A DNA stretch of 64,000 bases from NCBI GenBank assembly GCA_963978545.1, contig OZ021722.1, positions 992,001 to 1,056,000 on the forward strand, in the 5' to 3' direction. Every line of letters starts with the position of its first letter. The first letter of the stretch is position 1. This document shows positions 22,073-33,780 of this stretch, one piece after another. The DNA comes from Linyphia triangularis. Lineage: Eukaryota; Arthropoda; Arachnida; Araneae; Linyphiidae. Below the pieces are notes generated by a model. That model was given only the letters and a program-made list of their open reading frames with translations. It had not been told where the DNA came from and ran no database searches. The position numbers and the translations under genes are program-made.

Positions 22073-22770
22073 TGTTCTGTAAAAAATTATAAATAGTGAT
22101 GTATTTCTTTCAAAGTTCGATTTTATTCCATATTAGTTGTTAACAGCGATAATACAGGTTAAAAAAAAAAAAAAAAGGTGGCAGAGTTTTTCAACTGATA
22201 GCATTATTACACAAAATGTCTGTATATAATTATAAACTGTGACGTATTTCTCTCAAAGTTCAATTTTATTTTATTTATTTAAACCGATAGTAACCATTTA
22301 GAAAAAAGGTGGCAACATTTCAATCAATCGGGAAGTTTCGAGGCGTTTCTGTCACATGCTCGGTCGACTGGATTTTTCGAGAAAGTTTCCACGCGCTCCT
22401 ATAAATACGATCGTGGCGTGAAACCGTGGCTCAGTTCAATTTCGGTTGGTTGGATGTTTTCAGATTATCTGGCACCGTCAGCAACACGAGGGCTATATTG
22501 CGCCGAAACATTCGTCATTAGACTAGCCAACATACATTTACAAACACCCATGCCTAACACGGGACTCGAACCCGCAACCTCGTGGTCTAGAAGCTAGCAT
22601 GCTAACCACTATACCGTTTGGTCAGCGTTCAATTTCGGAAGCTGCTTTTTTTTGAGGTGCCTGGATTATCTCTGTATTCGAAGTTTGTATGCATCGAAGT
22701 TTGTGGTGAAGTTGAATTGCGAACTCACTGTTGCTCGGAGAAGTGTTGTAAGCCTTCGCTATAAGAATAC
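22073..22770 (+). repeat. LTR-B copy 3, plus orientation, with duplicated 5' part and a SINE
   Basis: The beginning is present twice in tandem (about 22073-22186 and 22190-22312), each with GTGA(T/C)GTATTTCT and (A)GGTGGCA blocks. A TATA-like CCTATAAATACGATCG lies at about 22399. A SINE with perfect TSD interrupts the copy at 22446-22626. Confidence 0.6.
22446..22626 (-). mobile_element. tRNA-derived SINE, copy 1
   Basis: The minus strand has a tRNA-like head starting GACCAAACGGTATAGTGGTT (A box) with B box GGTTCGAGTCCC, then a conserved body (GTTTGTAAATGTATGTTGGC, ACGAATGTTTCGGCGC, GATAATCTG) and a short CCAA-type tail. A perfect 12-bp TSD, GTTCAATTTCGG, flanks it at 22434-22445 and 22627-22638. 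It would be transcribed by RNA polymerase III and mobilised by a LINE in trans. Confidence 0.92.
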
Positions 22771-23275
22771 ATTTTAGTTTTCATTAATTAAACACTGCGT
22801 AATTATTTCATCTGTAAGTTTCATAACAATATTTATACTACTATGACCATTTTGGAAAAAAAAAAGTTATCTATTTTCATACTTCTCTTTGATCTAGAAA
22901 AATTCAACGTATGTTTATTTTTATTCAAATACAAAATTTTCTTTTTATAATAAGGTGTAAAAAATTAAACCTTATTCAATCATAAATCTTGGCGAAAGTA
23001 GCACTTTACCATAAGGAGTGCGGACTAGTGTGAAAAAGTACTTTCTCGCACGCCTCGTGCTCAGATATGTTTTACATTGTGTTGGCTTTGAAAAAACATA
23101 TTTTCAGAAGAAACTCATTGACTGGAATTGCCAACACACACACCACTAAAATATTTTTTACACGTGATTATAAAAGATATCGTATGCAACACGTGGGAAT
23201 CTTATCGTACTCGTCAAATAAGAGTTTTACTTCGTTTGCAAAAGTATTACTTTCCCAACTAATTGTATAAATAAC
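22771..23275 (-). repeat. AT-rich stretch with a family C repeat (from about 22985)
   Basis: From 22985 the sequence GGCGAAAGTAGCACTTTACC, GGAGTGCG, CTAGTGTGAAAAAGTAC and CGCACGCCTCGTGCTC matches the complement of 58081-58170. The part at 23190-23230 (TCGTACTCGTCAAATAAGAG) matches the complement of about 57010-57040. Confidence 0.6.
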
Positions 23276-23446
23276 TATCCCCCCCCCCCCCACTAAATTT
23301 TGAAAGTAGTTATCCCTGCTCTAGACCAAATGTTTCCAAACACTCAGTGGATCCATTTTTTAAATAAAAGTATATAAAGAATACGATAGGTTAAAAAGTT
23401 GTGTTGGGATAAATTAAAAGTGCTTTTGATAAACTTTAAATAATAT

Positions 23447-24118
23447 TGTTGCGTGGACGGGTTCGAAAGATTTGAAGCCAAAGCGGATCGAAAATTGCAG
23501 AAATTTATTCCAATAAAATTCTTCACAGATTCTCTTACAGCTCCAGAACTTCTCGTTCTAGTAGACACAATACAGCTCTATACACAACAATAGAGCACAA
23601 ACTAGCAGTTAAAAACTTGACAACACAACTGCTCAAATAGCTGCACAAGACAATGCAATACAGTTCGCTTTCGGAACTCTCTGAACGCTCACTGAGACTC
23701 AGAATCAGTAATTCCAGTCAACTAATGGACTCAGCTAACAACTAACTCAGTGACTCAAAATCCCCCAACTCAACTGACTAACTTCCCCGCTCTCTTGGTC
23801 AGCCTTATATAGGACAGGTGAATCTTCGTGAATCTTCTAGAGGTAGATATTTGGAGAACTTTCCAGATCGTAGTCGAAAAGTCCTATACATGTACACGGG
23901 GACCGAAAATGTCGCCAAATGGTTACTATAATGTTAAATGCCCTGCTCCTTGTAAAACCCGCTTCCCAGTGTTATCTCTGTAAAACTCGTTATCAAGCAT
24001 CAAGAGACTCATTGCAGGGAAACAAACTAATGTATTGCCTTATGCGAAATGTACAGAAATTTATCTATTTATAAAATTAACACTACGAAATATTTACAAT
24101 ACACAAAAATTCGTAACA
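23447..24118 (-). mobile_element. Complete Gypsy-type solo LTR
   Basis: On the minus strand it starts TGTTACGAATTTTTGTG at 24118 and ends CGTCCACGCAACA at 23447. A 4-bp duplication, ATAT, flanks both sides (23443-23446 and 24119-24122). A TATA box (CCTATATAAGG) lies at about 23810. No internal region remains, so it is a solo LTR from recombination. A second copy is at 30269. Assignment to Gypsy rests on the ends, TSD length and general look. Confidence 0.82.
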
Positions 24119-24120
24119 AT

Positions 24121-25020
24121 ATAACCCATAAAAACAAAGCTTTTGATATCTATGCATTTCCAATTTTTTATATTCATAAACATAACACCGAGTTTGATGT
24201 CAGCGTGTACTTGGTCATTGCATATAAAACATCGCTATCAGAAAAATATGCGGCAAATTACGTTTCAAAATTTATTTATTAACCCTTTGGGTACATTTGA
24301 CGGCTGAAATTCGTCATGCACTTGTTTTGCCTGTTAATAATGACGAACCTAATTCGTCATTCAAACTAGTTTGATTGGATAGATTTTAATGTCACAAGAG
24401 CCATGATTGGTTAAGTCAAACGTCGGTTGGTTTACCTATACTTCAAAAAAATAATTTGTTTGGCTGTATTCCTTTAAAGTTCCTTTATTGTTTTGAACCA
24501 ACCGTTCAAAACGTAAGAATTTTCCCAAATAAATCAGTACCCAAGGGGTTAAAAATGAACGGAATTTATACATCTAAGTCCAAATTCCTTTTATTTATTA
24601 TGATTAAAACAATTGGGCAACAGGAAAGAGCTTCAACGATGGTTACAATTCCTTTTCTTACTGCACAACGCTACTACCACACGCTATAATAAATTTATGC
24701 CTTCAAGTCCAATTATCGTTCATTTATTCTAATTAAAATATTTTTGGTAGCAGGAAAGGGTTTCAACAATGATCAGTTACATGGAATTTATTCGTAATCG
24801 AAAATGATTATAGAAACTTGTCTAAAAGCGACATTTTAGTGGCAGTGACAGCCCCAAAACTTGATGGAAGGCACTGTCAACGACATCGAGTTTATTTGCT
24901 AAGTTTTAACACTATCAGATGACTACAAAGTGTGTTAATTAAACTTCTACAGATTTGCCAGGCAGCAAACAAGCAGGCAGGCAAGCAACCAAACAAATTC
25001 CAAATTAATAAAAAGGGTTT
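24121..25020 (-). repeat. Interspersed repeat family D, copy split by a TTAA element
   Basis: Blocks in order: ATAACCCATAAAAACAAAG, AATATGCGGCAAA, the TTAA element, GATTAAAACAATTGGGC, CAGGAAAGAGCTTC, GTGACAGCCCCAAAACTTGA, CATCGAGTTTAT and CAGATTTGCCAGGCAG. The same order occurs at 46525-47045. Confidence 0.72.
24283..24548. mobile_element. TTAA-bounded MITE (266 bp)
   Basis: It starts CCCTTTGGGTAC and ends GTACCCAAGGGG, with TTAA at 24279-24282 and 24549-24552. The interior also contains ACGAATTTCGTCAT-like inverted motifs. Its empty site is visible in the family D copy at 46710. Confidence 0.9.
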
Positions 25021-25055
25021 AAGAAAAAACTTAATATTAAAATTTACTAAATATA

Positions 25056-25146
25056 TCTAAATTAGTAAAAATAATTAAATTAGTAAAAATAGTTAAATTA
25101 GTAAAAATATTTAAATTAGTAAAAATATTTAAATTAGTAAAAATCA
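25056..25146. repeat. 18-bp AT-rich tandem repeat, about five units
   Basis: The unit TTAAATTAGTAAAAATA is repeated with small changes. Confidence 0.85.
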
Positions 25147-25390
25147 CTAAATGTATATCGAGTTCATAAAAGTAATTTACTCTCATAATGGTTGAGAGTG
25201 TTCAGTAATATTGAAACTACTATTTCTCACGAAATGGCCACCCAGGCAACTGCATTTTGTTATTTCTTACGACCTCCAATTTTCATATTAAAACCTCACA
25301 CATCTAAAAACTATATTTGATCCACCAGAAATTGAGCCAAGACCAGCATTTCCCAAAATGTAGGACTACTCTAAATTGCGCCAGTTTACG

Positions 25391-26955
25391 AGGAAATCCC
25401 GAGGAAAGATCATTCTTGCTATGTTATAATCTTCTAGCATAGTTTATTTAGAAGCTGCTTTATACAAAACATTGAGTTTGGCACGAAAATTATCACTTAA
25501 TGAAATGACACGAACTAAAAACTCGAAAATAGCGTCTAATGTATTTTATAATATAGTTGAAATCCTTACATCAATGCCTATGCAGAGCCACCATTTTCAA
25601 TAGTCTATATTTTTTTATTTATAGCTAGCTAAATATCACGAAATTTTAACATGTGCAATATTTTAGCTAACTGTGAGGCGTCGCGTTGCGGAAATCTGTC
25701 ATTCGTGTATAGGTCCCAGTATTTGGCGCTTCGCTCGCAGGAAAGTTCATCGCTAAGCAAAATCGAGCTCGCTTCGTTCGCTGAAAAGTTCCTGGACACA
25801 TAAACACAGTCTTATTTCACTCATTAAAAGGTTTATTGTTATGCAAGCATAGGCTCGCTTCTCTCGATGAAAGGTTCATTGCTGCGTAAGCAGCTGGCTT
25901 CACTTAAAAAAATATAATTGCTACGTAAACTTAATATCGAAAGCCTCTCCGATGAAAAAAAAAAGTGTCAAGTAAGTTTGTCAAGAAAAAAAAAAAGAAA
26001 AAAATTCCTCGTTAGTACAATAATACAACACCCCTTCAAGATTATTTTAACACGTGTTTGTGGAAAGCAAAATTTGAGGCTAAAACTACTTATGTTGAAA
26101 CTTTCAGAGATCTAGGCCTATTCGAAGTCGTTTTTTGTGAAAAAATTAATTGAAAAACAAATTAAAATGTTGACATTCTTTTTGCAATCCAATTAGAAGG
26201 CCAAAACTACTTGTGTCGAAAAGTTCAGAAATGTAGCCCAGTTGCAAATCGTTTTGTAAAATATTTGTTAATTAAAAAAAAAAAAAAAAAAAAAAAAATT
26301 AAATTCTGTTTTCAAAAATCCAATTAGAAGGTCAGAACTATTTATGTTGAAAATTTCAAAGCTGTAGCCCTATTTTAAATCGTTTTGTAAAATAATTAAT
26401 TTTTTTAATTAATTAATTAATAAGAACTAATTAAAAATTTGAAATTCTGTTTTTCAAAGGTCCAATTAGAAGTCCAAAACTACTTATTTTGAAAATTTTA
26501 GAGCTGTAGTCCTATTAGTAGTAGTTATGTAAAATATTTATTAATTAATTAAAAAAATTAATTAACAAAGAACAAAATTAAAATTTTAAATTCTGTTTTT
26601 TAAAAGTCCAATTAAAAGGTCAAAAAAAATTATGTTGAAAATTTCAGAACTGTAGCCCTATTAGATATCGTTTTGAAACATATTTATTAATTAAATAAAA
26701 GAATTAAAAAAGAACTAATTAAAATTTTAACATTTTGCTTGACATACATAAAATAAAGAGCCAAAACTTCTTATGTTGAAAATTTCAGAGCTCTACTCCA
26801 ATTTTAAGTAGGTTTCTATAGATCCACAGACAGACACACAGCTTGTTTTATTATTATAGATAGAATGACATTAATTGAAAACAATTTATGTCATTTCATT
26901 AAGTGAATATTTTCGTACCAATTGTCAAGGTGGTTGTAGAAAGTAGTTTCGAAAT
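25391..26955. mobile_element. MITE1 copy b, split by a Helitron-like insertion
   Basis: The left arm at 25391-25624 (CTATGTTATAATCTTCTAGC, GTTTATTTAGAAGC) and the inner/right arm at 26861-26955 (ACAATTTATGTCATTTCATT, TTTTCGTACCAATTGTCAAG) are the two parts of a copy matching 21572-21975. The Helitron-like element at 25625-26860 separates them. Confidence 0.7.
25625..26860 (-). mobile_element. Helitron-like repeat, copy 3
   Basis: On the minus strand it begins TCTATAATAATAAAAC after an A near 26860 and ends CTAG at 25625-25628. The interior has about six 115-130-bp units and the conserved short-unit tail (GCGAAGCG, CATAGC-type). The hairpin-proximal GAAGCACGGG of other copies is altered here. 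It sits inside MITE1 copy b. Confidence 0.6.
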
Positions 26956-28887
26956 GGCAAGAGCGTCCTTTTAAATACGATAGATCTTCTTTTTCTCTAA
27001 AAGCTCTTAAGGAAACAACTCCTATTTATTAGTGGAATTTTATGAAAGCGGCTGATTGGATATTTAAATTATTAGATAAATTTGTAAAAAGTAACTTAAC
27101 TTTTAATAATTTAACATTTTGATTAAGAATTACACTCTTCGTTTAGTGCGGAAAAAAAAGAACAAAAAATCTAATTGATGGCTTTTGTTCTAAAAGTCGC
27201 AGCATACAGCGGTTTGTATCAAAGTAATTTGTTTAGTATTCTTTATATACTTGGTAAAAAAAAAGAAGTTATTGGGCAGACTACTTGCTAACAAAATTGA
27301 TATGTAACTTTGAAATTTTCAATAAGAACTTATAATTCTTACCTTTCCATTCAATCTAGATTGCTTCGTTTACCCTCAATATCAAATTTCAGTTTATTGC
27401 GTTGAAAAACAAGCCACAATAGTTAAGGGTAAATATCCAAATTGAGAAGTGGACGTTTCACGTGCATTTTTGAACACTTTGATTCTATTGTTTTCACCTA
27501 GTATATGGATAAGCGTTGATTAAAAGTATTCAGTTATATTTTTTAAGTTTTACTTTATAATACGAGTGTAAAATTGAAATATGGACAAAAGGTTACGGTT
27601 ATAATATCTCCTTTAATTTGGAAGAAAACGGAGAGCTAGGCGTTTGTTGGTTCATCCTATTAATGAACTGACCCATTCCTATGGTCAAGGATATGGTCCT
27701 TCAGCTTTTTTTTCGCGTGCAAAACTGAAACCACTTTCGGAAGACTCCAGAAAACATGAGAGATTACATCGACCTTTAAAAAACACCTCTACACTGGGAC
27801 AAGATTACTTGAGCTCATTGAATACGCTGCGACGATGAGTGAACCGGTATTACTGCTCTCTGATTGGCTGATTGGAACGATGGGTGGCCGATTCGTTAAA
27901 ACACTGATAGTATCCGTGGTTAGAGAAGTAAAATATTAGTTAAAATTTAAATTTAAAAGCTCTTATCTTCGTTTTTTCTATCAACATATATTTAAATTTA
28001 ATACAAAACAATGCTATCCATATTACTATAAAAGTTGTGATTCATTCGAAACTATACCTTTTACCGGATCCATTCTACGAAGCCATTGAATATACATTGG
28101 TGAAACATTTCCCTAAAAGAAGTCTTTTTTTATAAATTTGGGCTAAAGTTTGGAAACCAAACGTCAAATTGAAAAGGAAAAAAAATCTGGACAGTTTTCG
28201 CTTAGGATAAATCTAATGACATCCAAAGAATATAAATGTTTCTCTATTTTTTAAAAATAGTTTTAAAAATTAATAATTTAATAATTTTTGAAAAACTGTT
28301 TAATGTCAAAGTGGCGTGCTATTTATTTTTGGCCTTTACCAAACTATCGTTTGAAACAAGAACTACTAAAATATTTTAATTATTTAGCAATTTATGGTTA
28401 AAAACCAATTTTTCTTTTTAATAATAAATTGTTATTTCCTTGTCATAATTTAATTAACAACTTAAAAAGTTATAAAATTCTGCATTTCGCCTTTTTTTTT
28501 TTGAATGCTGCAACTAAATATTGCATAATATTATGTTGATTGACCATTGAACTTTTTAAAGTTTGGTTTAATTTTAATATGTAGATGATCCTTTATGTCT
28601 AAAAAACAGTATGCAATTATTCTAAACCTACCACGAATTAAATCGTTATTTGTTTTATCAATTAGAATACAAGATATAATTAATGTTCAGATTCGTTTTT
28701 GTGTTTTTCACTATTGATTAAAGTTATTCTCGAAGCATTTATTAAGTTTTTATGGAGAAAGTGAAATTGCATCAAGATCTTTCTGCTAAATTTGTTTCGA
28801 GTAGTTATTGCAATTGCGGTATTGTTCAGGAATTAGTTTATTTATCTTAAATCATTGTTCATTTACTAATTATGTATGAGACCAAAT
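26956..28887. other. No gene recognised
   Basis: Very AT-rich. A 64-codon plus frame at 27644-27838 lies in a slightly GC-richer block but matches nothing I recognise. The segment 27360-27480 shares short blocks with the interior of foldback A copy 1 near 10390-10470. Confidence 0.45.
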
Positions 28888-29290
28888 AATATAACCTATA
28901 AAAACAGAGTTTTTAAACATTCCTTTATATGCATTGCAAATTTTGTTCTTTCTATATCAAAAACATTTCTATCTACCGATATCAAAAACATTTCTATCAG
29001 CAAAATGAGCGGAAAACTATATGTTATAAATTTATTCATTAAAAATGAACGTGAAAGCGCGATTGTATGAAGGCAAGTTTGTTTATTAGTATTCCGTAAA
29101 AGCGACCTTTTAGTGATAGTAACAGCCCCAAAATTTGATAGAATGCCTCGTCATCGACATCGAATTTATCGGCCAAGTTTCAGATCGATTGGATGACGGT
29201 AAGGCGGTTAATTAGGCATCCGCAGATTCCGCTCTCATCGACAAACCAACACAAAATCGAAATTAATACAAAGGAATTAAAAAGAGAACA
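28888..29290 (-). repeat. Interspersed repeat family D, short copy
   Basis: It contains ATAACCTATAAAAACAGAG, an internal 29-bp duplication (ATCAAAAACATTTCTATC), GCGACCTTTTAGTGATAG, CAGCCCCAAAATTTGATAG and GATTGGATGACGGTAAG, in the family D minus-strand order. Confidence 0.72.
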
Positions 29291-29488
29291 TGTTTTTTGT
29301 TTAAAAAAGGTATCAAAATTCTCCCCCCCCCCCTCCTTCCCCCAGTGACTGTCACAATTGCTTATTTTGAAAAAACTGACTGGAAACTCTTTGAAAATCT
29401 GGAAGATAGCTTCACATTCTAGAAGCCTGCTCGGTAACGCTTTCCAAGTCCCGAGCTCGCTATATCTGCGCATTGCTAAAAAAATGCA

Positions 29489-29592
29489 TCAAACTAATTT
29501 AGATATTTAATAACTCAAACTAATTTAGATATTTAATAACTCAAACTAATTTAGATATTTAATAACTCAAACTAATTTAGATATTTAATGAA
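29489..29592. repeat. 26-bp tandem repeat, four units
   Basis: TCAAACTAATTTAGATAT plus TTAATAAC is repeated four times with almost no divergence. Confidence 0.93.
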
Positions 29593-30268
29593 TCAAACTC
29601 TCTCTTATTTATTATTTGTTGAGTAAGCCCTTATTATTATTATTATTATTTTTTTTTTTTAAATTTCTATTGGCATTTTAGAAATAAGGGCTCTGAAAAA
29701 TATTAGTTTCTTATATTACATTGATTAGTTTTTCCCGGAGAATACGGTGCGGGGCATGAAAGAAAAAAAAATCCCTTTGACGTTTAATAACTCAAAACTA
29801 AAGGTTGCATAGTTACATTTTTCTCAAATACAAAAAATTATTAACTTTTAAATCCAATAGATTTTTTTTCATACAAGTAAAACTAATTTCTAGATGACGG
29901 ATATTGAAAACATTACTAGAGAGTAATTAATAATTTAAAAAGTTAAATTCAAAAATCTCTTCACTTTAACTAAAGCTATTAAAACAAACTTATCTATTCA
30001 TAAAGTGATCAAAGAGCATTTTTCATTTGTAAGAACAACCGTTCCCTTTATTGTAATTAGGATGAGCCGAAAAAAAATAACATTTGTCAGAAAGATTCAA
30101 TAACGAATACTAGGGAATTCATAAAATTTGCAGTTATTTCAAGTAAAATTAATAATTATACTTTACTATGATTAATCAAAGGAATGGAATATTGAATGAT
30201 GAATAAACTATGATGTATTGAACTCTGAATATGAATGAATAAACACTGAGATATTGAACTATGTATAT
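29593..30268. other. No gene; AT-rich
   Basis: A TTA microsatellite lies near 29630-29655. Nothing else is recognised up to the Gypsy LTR. Confidence 0.5.
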
Positions 30269-31731
30269 TGTTACGAATTTCTGTATATTTGTAAATATTT
30301 CGTTGCATTAATTATGTAAAAAAGACGATTTATGTACATTTCGCATAAGGCAGTGCAATAGTTTGTTTCCCGGCAATATGTGTCTTAATGCTTGATAATG
30401 AGTTTTACAGAGATAACGCTGGGAAGCGAGTTTTACAAGGAGCAGGGCATTTAACATTATGGTAATGGCGATCTCGCCAAATTGGCGAGATAGAGCCAAG
30501 TTGGCAAAGGTTTTGGCAACTAATTTTGTCGCTAAATTTGGCTAGAAATCACCAAATGTAGCCAAACTTGGTGACCAATTGGCGACATTTTCGGTCCCCA
30601 TGTATAGGACTTTTCGACTACGATCTGGAAAGTTCTTCAAATATCTACTTCTAGAAGTTTCAAGAAGGTTTGACTCTTATATAAGGCCGGCCGTAAGTTG
30701 AATTAGTTAGTTGAGTCCGTTAGTTGACTGGAATTACTGAGTTGAGATACTGAGTCTCAGTGAGCGAACTATATGCAATGGCGGATTCAGCCAGGGGGCG
30801 CGGGGGACGCGCGCCCCCTCCTCAGATTTTTTTTTTTTTTATTTTTTAGAATTTGCACACAAAAAATTTAAATTTGTTTTTTTAATAAGTTCACTTGACG
30901 AGTATATTTCGACCTTCGTCTAATTTCCGAAAAAAGCCCCCCCCCCCCCCCCACACACAAAAAAGAGCTTATTTTTGGTTCAAGGTTCTTTTTATAGCCC
31001 TCTCCCTTCCCATTCAAACGGACGTTAGATGACTGTACAAGTATTCAAACCTCCACCCCCTTGACTTTGAAGACATCTCTACAACACTTTACCATAGGAG
31101 TTGAGTTGAGTTAGGTAAAAACTCTTTTACAAAATAATAATTGTTTACTTTTATTTTGTAACAATAAGGAGCCGAAACCAAAGCGAATTTTCCTCTATAA
31201 ACTTCTAACTTAGACAATCACAAGAGGGGGAAGGGAGGGGGAATACACCGGATGTCGTCTTCCTCCCCTGATTTCGCACAAGGGATGGACGTGGGGAGGA
31301 GTATCACTGGACACTGAATGAGATAACATCTCCACCCCTCTGGGTCTTTGTCCTTGAAGCCCTCTTTTAAATGGTTGTGGTGTGGTTTACTAGTTAGCAC
31401 AAGGAGAAGAAATTTTTGAACGCGTGGTGAGAGTGTTGAGACTTATGTTCGGTTTACAAACTGTACACTTCCGAAATTAACCAAAGAGTAGAGTAGGTTG
31501 TAATACATAAATGCATCCAAGCGACAAAAAGTAAGTGGGAACAAATTTTTTTAGCGTTTCTTTTTCTATTCTGAAATTATAAATACTATTTATTTGATTT
31601 AAAAATGAAAGCAATTGTTACGAGAAGTCAGAAAGAACGCTTTACTGGTGTGGAGGACTTTTTAAAAAGAAATGCTTTGTGTTTGGCTTTCAAAAAATAG
31701 TTTAAAAAAGTTATTCTATAGCGATTTTTGG

Positions 31732-31907
31732 TTGGTTGTATTCAGATTATCTGGCGCCGTCAGCAACACGAGGGCTATAATGCGCCGAAACATTCGTCAT
31801 TAGACAAGCCAACATACACTTACAAACACCCATGCCAACACGGGACTCGAACCCGCAACCTCGCGGTCTAGAAGCTAGCACGCTAACCACTATACCGTTT
31901 GGTCGGC
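31732..31907 (-). mobile_element. tRNA-derived SINE, copy 2
   Basis: Same head (B box GGTTCGAGTCCC), body and CCAA-type tail as the copy at 22446. A perfect 14-bp TSD, ATAGCGATTTTTGG, lies at 31718-31731 and 31908-31921. It lies inside the hAT-like insertion. Confidence 0.92.
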
Positions 31908-32039
31908 ATAGCGATTTTTGGAAATGTACCTGTCATTACCCATTTTTGTCATATGTTTGGGAATACTTTTCTACGAGAAAAGTAAGTTAATCTTTGTTGT
32001 CTAGTGGCTTAATTTTTAAACCCTTTTTTAAATTAACTT

Positions 32040-32740
32040 CGATTTTTTGTGTCTGTGAGGAATAAATCCGTGGAGGACTAATTAATCCTCTTGTTATCCA
32101 ATCGAGCTAAAATAACTTGTTGTCAATAACAATAACCATATTTTCGGACAAAAAAAATAAATAAAATAATAATTAAAAAAAAAAAAAAATTAGCCAAAGA
32201 GACGGAATTGATGATTTTCTTCGCAGTGGTCATCAAACACCATGAAAATTGAATCTCAGATCAAAATAGCTTAAGTAAATTGCAATTGTACATAAAAATT
32301 GGCAAGGAATATAAAGAATACCATAAAAACTTTGTATTTATGGATTCATTTTTTAACATGAACTATTTGACCTACCACACTGGATCTCACTGACTTGCAT
32401 TCCTTTAACTTAAAAAATTAACATAAAATTTTGCTACTCCTGGTTTCTATCGTTTGCTTTTTACTTTATCCTTTATATTTACTTTTGATTTTGTTTATTT
32501 GTGGCGCGAAAATCTGTGGAAAGATAATTAACCCACTAGCCGTCATCCAATCAAGCTAAAACTTGGCAGATAGTCAATGAGAATGCATTCAATCAAGTTT
32601 CGGAGATTTTCACTAAAAGAAACTTTTACTCATGCTTCTATTAACACTATAAATCTTGTGTATGTATTAAATGATTTATATAAAAATTTTACTTTTATGA
32701 ATTAATTATTTATACACGTAGGTGACACATTTTTTTTTCA
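32040..32740 (+). repeat. Family D fragments
   Basis: Two partial copies, near 32040-32130 and 32480-32740, share GGACTAATTAATCC, CCGTCATCCAATCAAGC, AACTTGGCAGATAG and CATTCAATCAAGTTTCGG blocks with other D copies. Confidence 0.6.
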
Positions 32741-33780
32741 CTCGACTACATAAGTGTAACATTGTATCTATGTAAAAAATGCTCTGATTGGCTGAAATAA
32801 AAGTCAGGAATTGGAAAAAAAAGATTTTGTATCAGAAAAGTGGAAAATTAAATTAAATTTTGAAGAACAAGAGTAGAAAATATGAAAATGAACTGTCAAC
32901 AAGTGAGATTTATCAAGAAATATAAAACAATTTATATTCGATGCTATAGAGAACTTCTACCTATTAAAAAAATATTAGACTTTGACATATTTAAGCTAAA
33001 TAATAAAGCAAGATTCGGCTCTTCTTAATACACTAACATTTACATCGTGTAGTTTTTTTTTTCTTTAACTACTCTATTATAATTATCCATAGATGGATAA
33101 GTATAAGATAACTAAGTATAGTTTGCTAAATCAAAAAAAGGAAGACTGGAATTTGTTTTGTGCTAATTATTCAATGTTTAAATTGTATTTTTTTTCTATT
33201 GCCTTCTTAAAACTAATACTCATAATTATTAGTAAAACGTTCTCTTTGAAACACAATTTTTTCCCTGATTACTTTAGATTACTTGTGTAGCAATGGATTA
33301 TCCAGTAAAACAAGGTATTTTTACTTACTAAGCTCACTGCATAAATATGTTATGAATATGTTAAATTTTGATGTACAATTACTGATTTCCCAGTTTGATG
33401 TAAGTATAGTATAGGATTTATACTTAGTCAGTTAGTCACAAATAATAGACGCAAGTTCCCACTTTCATTGGAATTTCTTCAGTATAATCTATACTTCTGC
33501 ATGGGGATGTAGCTTACAAAAATGTTTAAAATGCACGATACATTTTTAATACAATTTGTTTTTAAAATAAAACAGATAATGAAAAAACAAAAGGGTAGTG
33601 TTAACGCGCTAAGATACCTAACCGCTACTACGCTAACCTTACGCTAAAATAGCAAGTCAGAAATGTGACGAAAGAGATTGGGGGTCAATCAATGGCTATG
33701 GATTAACTTAAAATATATTTCTTGAACACTGCCTAGCTTTCTTCCCCCCCCCCCCTTTTTTTTTTTTAATATTCAATTCT
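32741..33780. other. No gene; AT-rich interior of the hAT-like insertion
   Basis: A 65-codon frame at 33093-33290 has no recognisable feature. Poly-C runs lie at 33745 and 33806. Confidence 0.5.

Noticed and set aside
22561..22626. Possible tRNA gene
   Set aside because: The A and B boxes are part of a SINE head with TSDs; no complete cloverleaf with acceptor stem is present.
25056..25146. CRISPR-like regular repeats
   Set aside because: All direct repeats here are head-to-tail with no unique spacers, in a eukaryotic context.
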